64,000 nucleotides of DNA from Hippophae tibetana (lineage: Eukaryota; Streptophyta; Magnoliopsida; Rosales; Elaeagnaceae), in NCBI GenBank assembly GCA_037013495.1, contig CM072809.1:14894501-14958500 (forward strand), in the 5' to 3' direction. Below, one piece after another: positions 60,966-64,000 of this stretch. The notes below the pieces were generated by a model, which had not been told where the DNA came from, ran no database searches, and worked only from the letters and a program-made list of their open reading frames with translations. The translations under genes were made by a program, and so were the position numbers. The first letter of the stretch is position 1, and every line of letters begins with the position of its first letter.

Positions 60966-61459
60966 TGCGTTAAAAATTAAAAAATATATTAGAAAAATCC
61001 CAAAAAAGTATAAATATTATCTTTTTACTCCTTTTCACTAAAAAGTTTATATTTTAATATTTTTATCTCTAAAAATATTGTTTATTGATTGAAAATAATA
61101 AAAAAAATGTACTGATAACTCTACTTTCATTGAGTCATCAATTACATTCATTTAAATTCGTTCAATATTAAGAACTATCTAATTACACTTCATTCAATAT
61201 TATTAATATGTTATTTTTATTGTTATAAGTTTTTGTTTATTTTTTTCTTTTAAATTTTCCAAAATTTGGTCCAATTCATCGGTTTCAATAAATTTCCCCT
61301 AAGCCTAATTTATATTTTAAGTTGATTTAAATTGAGTAAAAAAAACAACTATTTTAATGATTGAATGATCATTCTAGATACATCTGAACCAGTTTACATG
61401 AGTTAAAAAATTTATATGGTATCTTAATTTTTAGTTATAGTATAAATTATTACTAAAAC
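60966..61459. other. AT-rich intergenic DNA
   Basis: Nothing recognisable beyond poly-A and poly-T runs. Confidence 0.5.
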
Positions 61460-62232
61460 TATATTATAATACATTATTAATATTTTATTTTATAAAAGGT
61501 TATATTAAAAAATATTTAAAAAACGTGAAATGGTAAGAAATGATAATAAGAAAATAATAAATTTATCATTAAAAACAATTATTCAATAATATTTTACGTT
61601 AGTCAAAGTTGACGAAACTTGTTTTTAGACTAAATTATACCTTTTTAAAAATAAAAAACTTTTAATAAATCCATTAAAAATATAATATTTGTATGTATTT
61701 TTTTAAATATATAGTTACCCATCCAGTTTGGTTTCATATGTCTTAATTTATGTTATCAAGTTAAATATTACATTTATATAAAAAATAAATAAATAAAAGA
61801 GAAATCAAAGTTAAGTTAATCTAAAATGAAACATAATTATTTATCTTATTGTAATTTAATTAGTGGGATAAAAAAAGACAAAAAAATATGAAAGTAGACC
61901 AAAATCTATCCAACTCATTTAAACCTTCCTACAAAAATCTCATCAATTAAATTTAGAAATAAGTAGATAATTTGATCAATTAGTTTAAATTAAAAAATTT
62001 AACGTGATATTTCGTATTTGGATTTGATTGGATTACTAAATTTTATAATCGGATCATATTCGTACTTAAAAGTATATAATCTATTTAGATTTTATAATAT
62101 GCTTTATCTGATCGAAAAAAATATTATTAAATATTTTAAAAATGTGAAATAGAATGCATGTATCTTATTTTATAAAGTGGTATACCATTAACCATATTTT
62201 GAATTCTTTTTTTTAAATGAAATATAATACAT
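61460..62232. repeat. Direct duplication of about 0.7 kb, left copy
   Basis: Matches about 63180-63850 in the same orientation. A clear anchor is GTTAATCTAAAATGAA at 61815 and GTTAATCTAAAATGAA at 63469, followed in both by ATTATTTATCTTATTG and TTTAATTAGTGGGATAAA, then TTTTATAATCGG(A/T)TCA. The spacing of 1654 bases equals about 717 once the MITE between the copies is removed. No coding capacity. Confidence 0.8.
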
Positions 62233-62235
62233 TTA

Positions 62236-63169
62236 GGTGACGTTTGGTTCATGAAATGAAATCGAAATCAGAATCAGAATTGTAATGAAATGAAATGGAA
62301 AGAAAACAATGTTGTTTGGTTTGACCACTCGAAATCAGGATTACAATGTTTGGTTTGCCACTCGAATGTAATTAGAAAAGTTGTAAATTACCTTAATACC
62401 CCTACATTCAGTAAAGTTTGAATAATGTTATTTAATTACTATTTTTTCGTGAGATAAAATAAATTATTAAAATAATTATTTTTTTAAATAATTATTACTT
62501 AATTAAAAAGAAATATATTATTTAAATAATTATTTTTCTAAATAGAGTTTAGGGTTTTGATATTTGGGATTTAGGATTTAGGGTTTTGATATTTAAGATT
62601 TGGGGTTTAGGGTTAAAATTATTATTTTTCTAAAAAGGGTTTAGGGTTTTAGAATTTGGGATTTTGGATTTTGGATTTTGGATTTTGGATTTTGGATTTT
62701 GGATTTTGGATTTAGGGATTTAGGATTTGGAATTTGTGGTTTAGGGTTTAAGGTTTAGGGATTTGAGGTTTAGGGGTTTAGGGTTTGAGTTTTGGGATTT
62801 AGGTTTTATGGTTTAGGGTTTTGGGATTTAGGTTTTAGGGTTTAGGTTTTTGGGATTTAGGATTTGGGGTTTAGGGATTTGAGGTTTAGGGTTTAGGGAT
62901 TTGGGATTTAGGGTTTAAGTATTTAGGATTCAGATTTAGGGTTTAAGGATTTGAGATTTGAGTTTAAAGTTATATTTGAGGTGAGAGTGAAATTGAAAAA
63001 AAAAGTTTAGATGAAAATAGAATTATGATTCCTAAAGGGGAGAAGTAAATGTGATTAGTTCTTCTTTAGTAATCGATTCCATTGAGTCCGCTTATTCCAC
63101 CCAACTAAATACATAAAATAGAAGGAATTAATTCTAATTCATTTATATTTTTACCAGCCAAACATCACC
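62236..63169. mobile_element. Tourist-like MITE carrying a telomere-like array
   Basis: 934 bp with TTA on both sides (62233-62235 and 63170-63172). Terminal inverted repeats GGTGACGTTTGGTT and (reverse complement of the right end) GGTGATGTTTGGCT. Relative of 44767-45338. The TTA target and GTTTGG-rich ends fit the PIF/Harbinger Tourist type. The centre (62547-62960) is filled with TTTAGGG-like heptamers. No transposase is encoded. Confidence 0.75.
62547..62960 (+). repeat. Degenerate interstitial telomere-like array
   Basis: About 16 perfect TTTAGGG heptamers among variants such as TTTGGGA, TTTAGGA, TTTGAGG and a run of about six GATTTTG units (about 62660-62706). The 7-base rhythm is kept through the variants. 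It lies inside a MITE and is not a chromosome end: unique-type sequence and the MITE terminus follow. Confidence 0.9.
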
Positions 63170-63172
63170 TTA

Positions 63173-63850
63173 AGAATTTATAATAATAAAATAATAAGTT
63201 TACTATTTAAATAAATTTATTTAATATTTTAGTTGTTCAAACTTGATTAAACTTTTTAAAATTTTTTATATACATTTTGTACTAAATTGTTCATTTTTTC
63301 AAAAGAAAAACTTTTAATGTACCGTTACCAATATAATAATTTTGGGCACGTTTTTTTAAATATAACGTACCAATGGGTACCCCACCAGTATAATATCATT
63401 TGTTTTAATTTATCTTATTACACTTATATAAACAACAAGAAAACAGAAAGGAGAAAAATTAAAATTGAGTTAATCTAAAATGAATCATAATTATTTATCT
63501 TATTGAAATTTAATTAGTGGGATAAAATATAGAATAAAAAAATATGGCAGAAGACATTCAACACATTTAAATCTTATGAAAATTTCACCTATTAAAATTA
63601 AGGGTGAATATATAATTCTATAAATTCATATAAATTGAAAAATTCAATCCAATTTGTTGGATTTGAATGAAATTTTATTAATAAATTTTATAATCGGTTC
63701 AGATTCGTATTGAAAAATATACAACCTATTCGAATTTAGATAAGATTTAAATTGATATATTTTATAATTTGATATATCTTATCAAAAACTAATTACTAAT
63801 AAATTATAAATAAATAAATATTTTATTTTATAATATATTATAAATAATTA
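63173..63850. repeat. Direct duplication of about 0.7 kb, right copy
   Basis: Partner of 61460-62232 with scattered substitutions. The short open frame at 63287-63478 lies in it and is not a gene. The last 150 bases of the window are AT-rich with nothing recognised. Confidence 0.75.
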
Positions 63851-64000
63851 TTAAATATATAATAATTATATTAAATTATTATTCTAACTTAAAAATAAAT
63901 GTAAATATTTATAATAATTTAATAATTTTAAGCACATACTTTTTATTTTGTTGTAGTTATAAATAATACATTTTGTTACAAATACACTAATATAAAATTT

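Noticed and set aside
62547..62960. Chromosome end
   Set aside because: The heptamers are degenerate, bounded by MITE ends and followed by ordinary sequence; this is interstitial.

Overview
This is AT-rich nuclear DNA from a flowering plant, most likely a eudicot. The evidence is an intronless class I cytosolic small heat-shock protein family, a plant-type TPR gene with a GT-AG intron, Ty1/copia and Ty3/gypsy relics, Tourist-like MITEs and plant-type TTTAGGG repeats. I cannot name the species. Only four protein-coding genes look intact. The rest is transposon debris and AT-rich intergenic sequence.

Layout. 1-2.0 kb: a scrambled Ty1/copia relic on the minus strand. 2.1-17 kb: three tandem, same-strand class I sHSP genes (A 3459-3929, B 8555-9028, C 16307-16777), each on a duplicated segment with its own upstream region. 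An old complete copia element (9892-15179; LTRs of 203 and 205 bp, primer site, polypurine tract, 5-bp target duplication) has split the upstream region of copy C. 17-21.3 kb: AT-rich sequence with a dispersed repeat and a small foldback. 21.3-27.2 kb: a decayed plus-strand copia element carrying a Ty3/gypsy-derived fragment and a non-autonomous element. 27.2-34 kb: no gene seen. 34.0-34.7 kb: an RNase H relic and tRNA-like SINE units. 40.3-42.1 kb: an LTR-like element containing five CACGTG boxes in 238 bp. 44.8-45.3 kb: a Tourist-like MITE. 47.0-50.1 kb: the TPR gene, 577 aa in two coding exons with a probable 5'UTR intron. 50-64 kb: repeats, including a decayed sister of the CACGTG element with a recent 518-bp internal tandem duplication, and a 934-bp MITE filled with degenerate telomere-like heptamers, itself inside a duplicated ~0.7-kb segment.

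How it fits together. The sHSP genes probably form a heat-induced chaperone cluster. Copies A and C match at every base but one over about 1.1 kb, covering the proximal promoter, leader and most of the coding sequence. Outside that tract they diverge sharply, which points to recent gene conversion. Copy B differs in the heat-shock-element cores and in protein sequence. The TPR gene is unrelated to the cluster. I found no novel multi-gene system. The strongest observations are the conversion tract, the nested transposon history and the two unusual repeat families. All alignments were made by eye and percentages are approximate.
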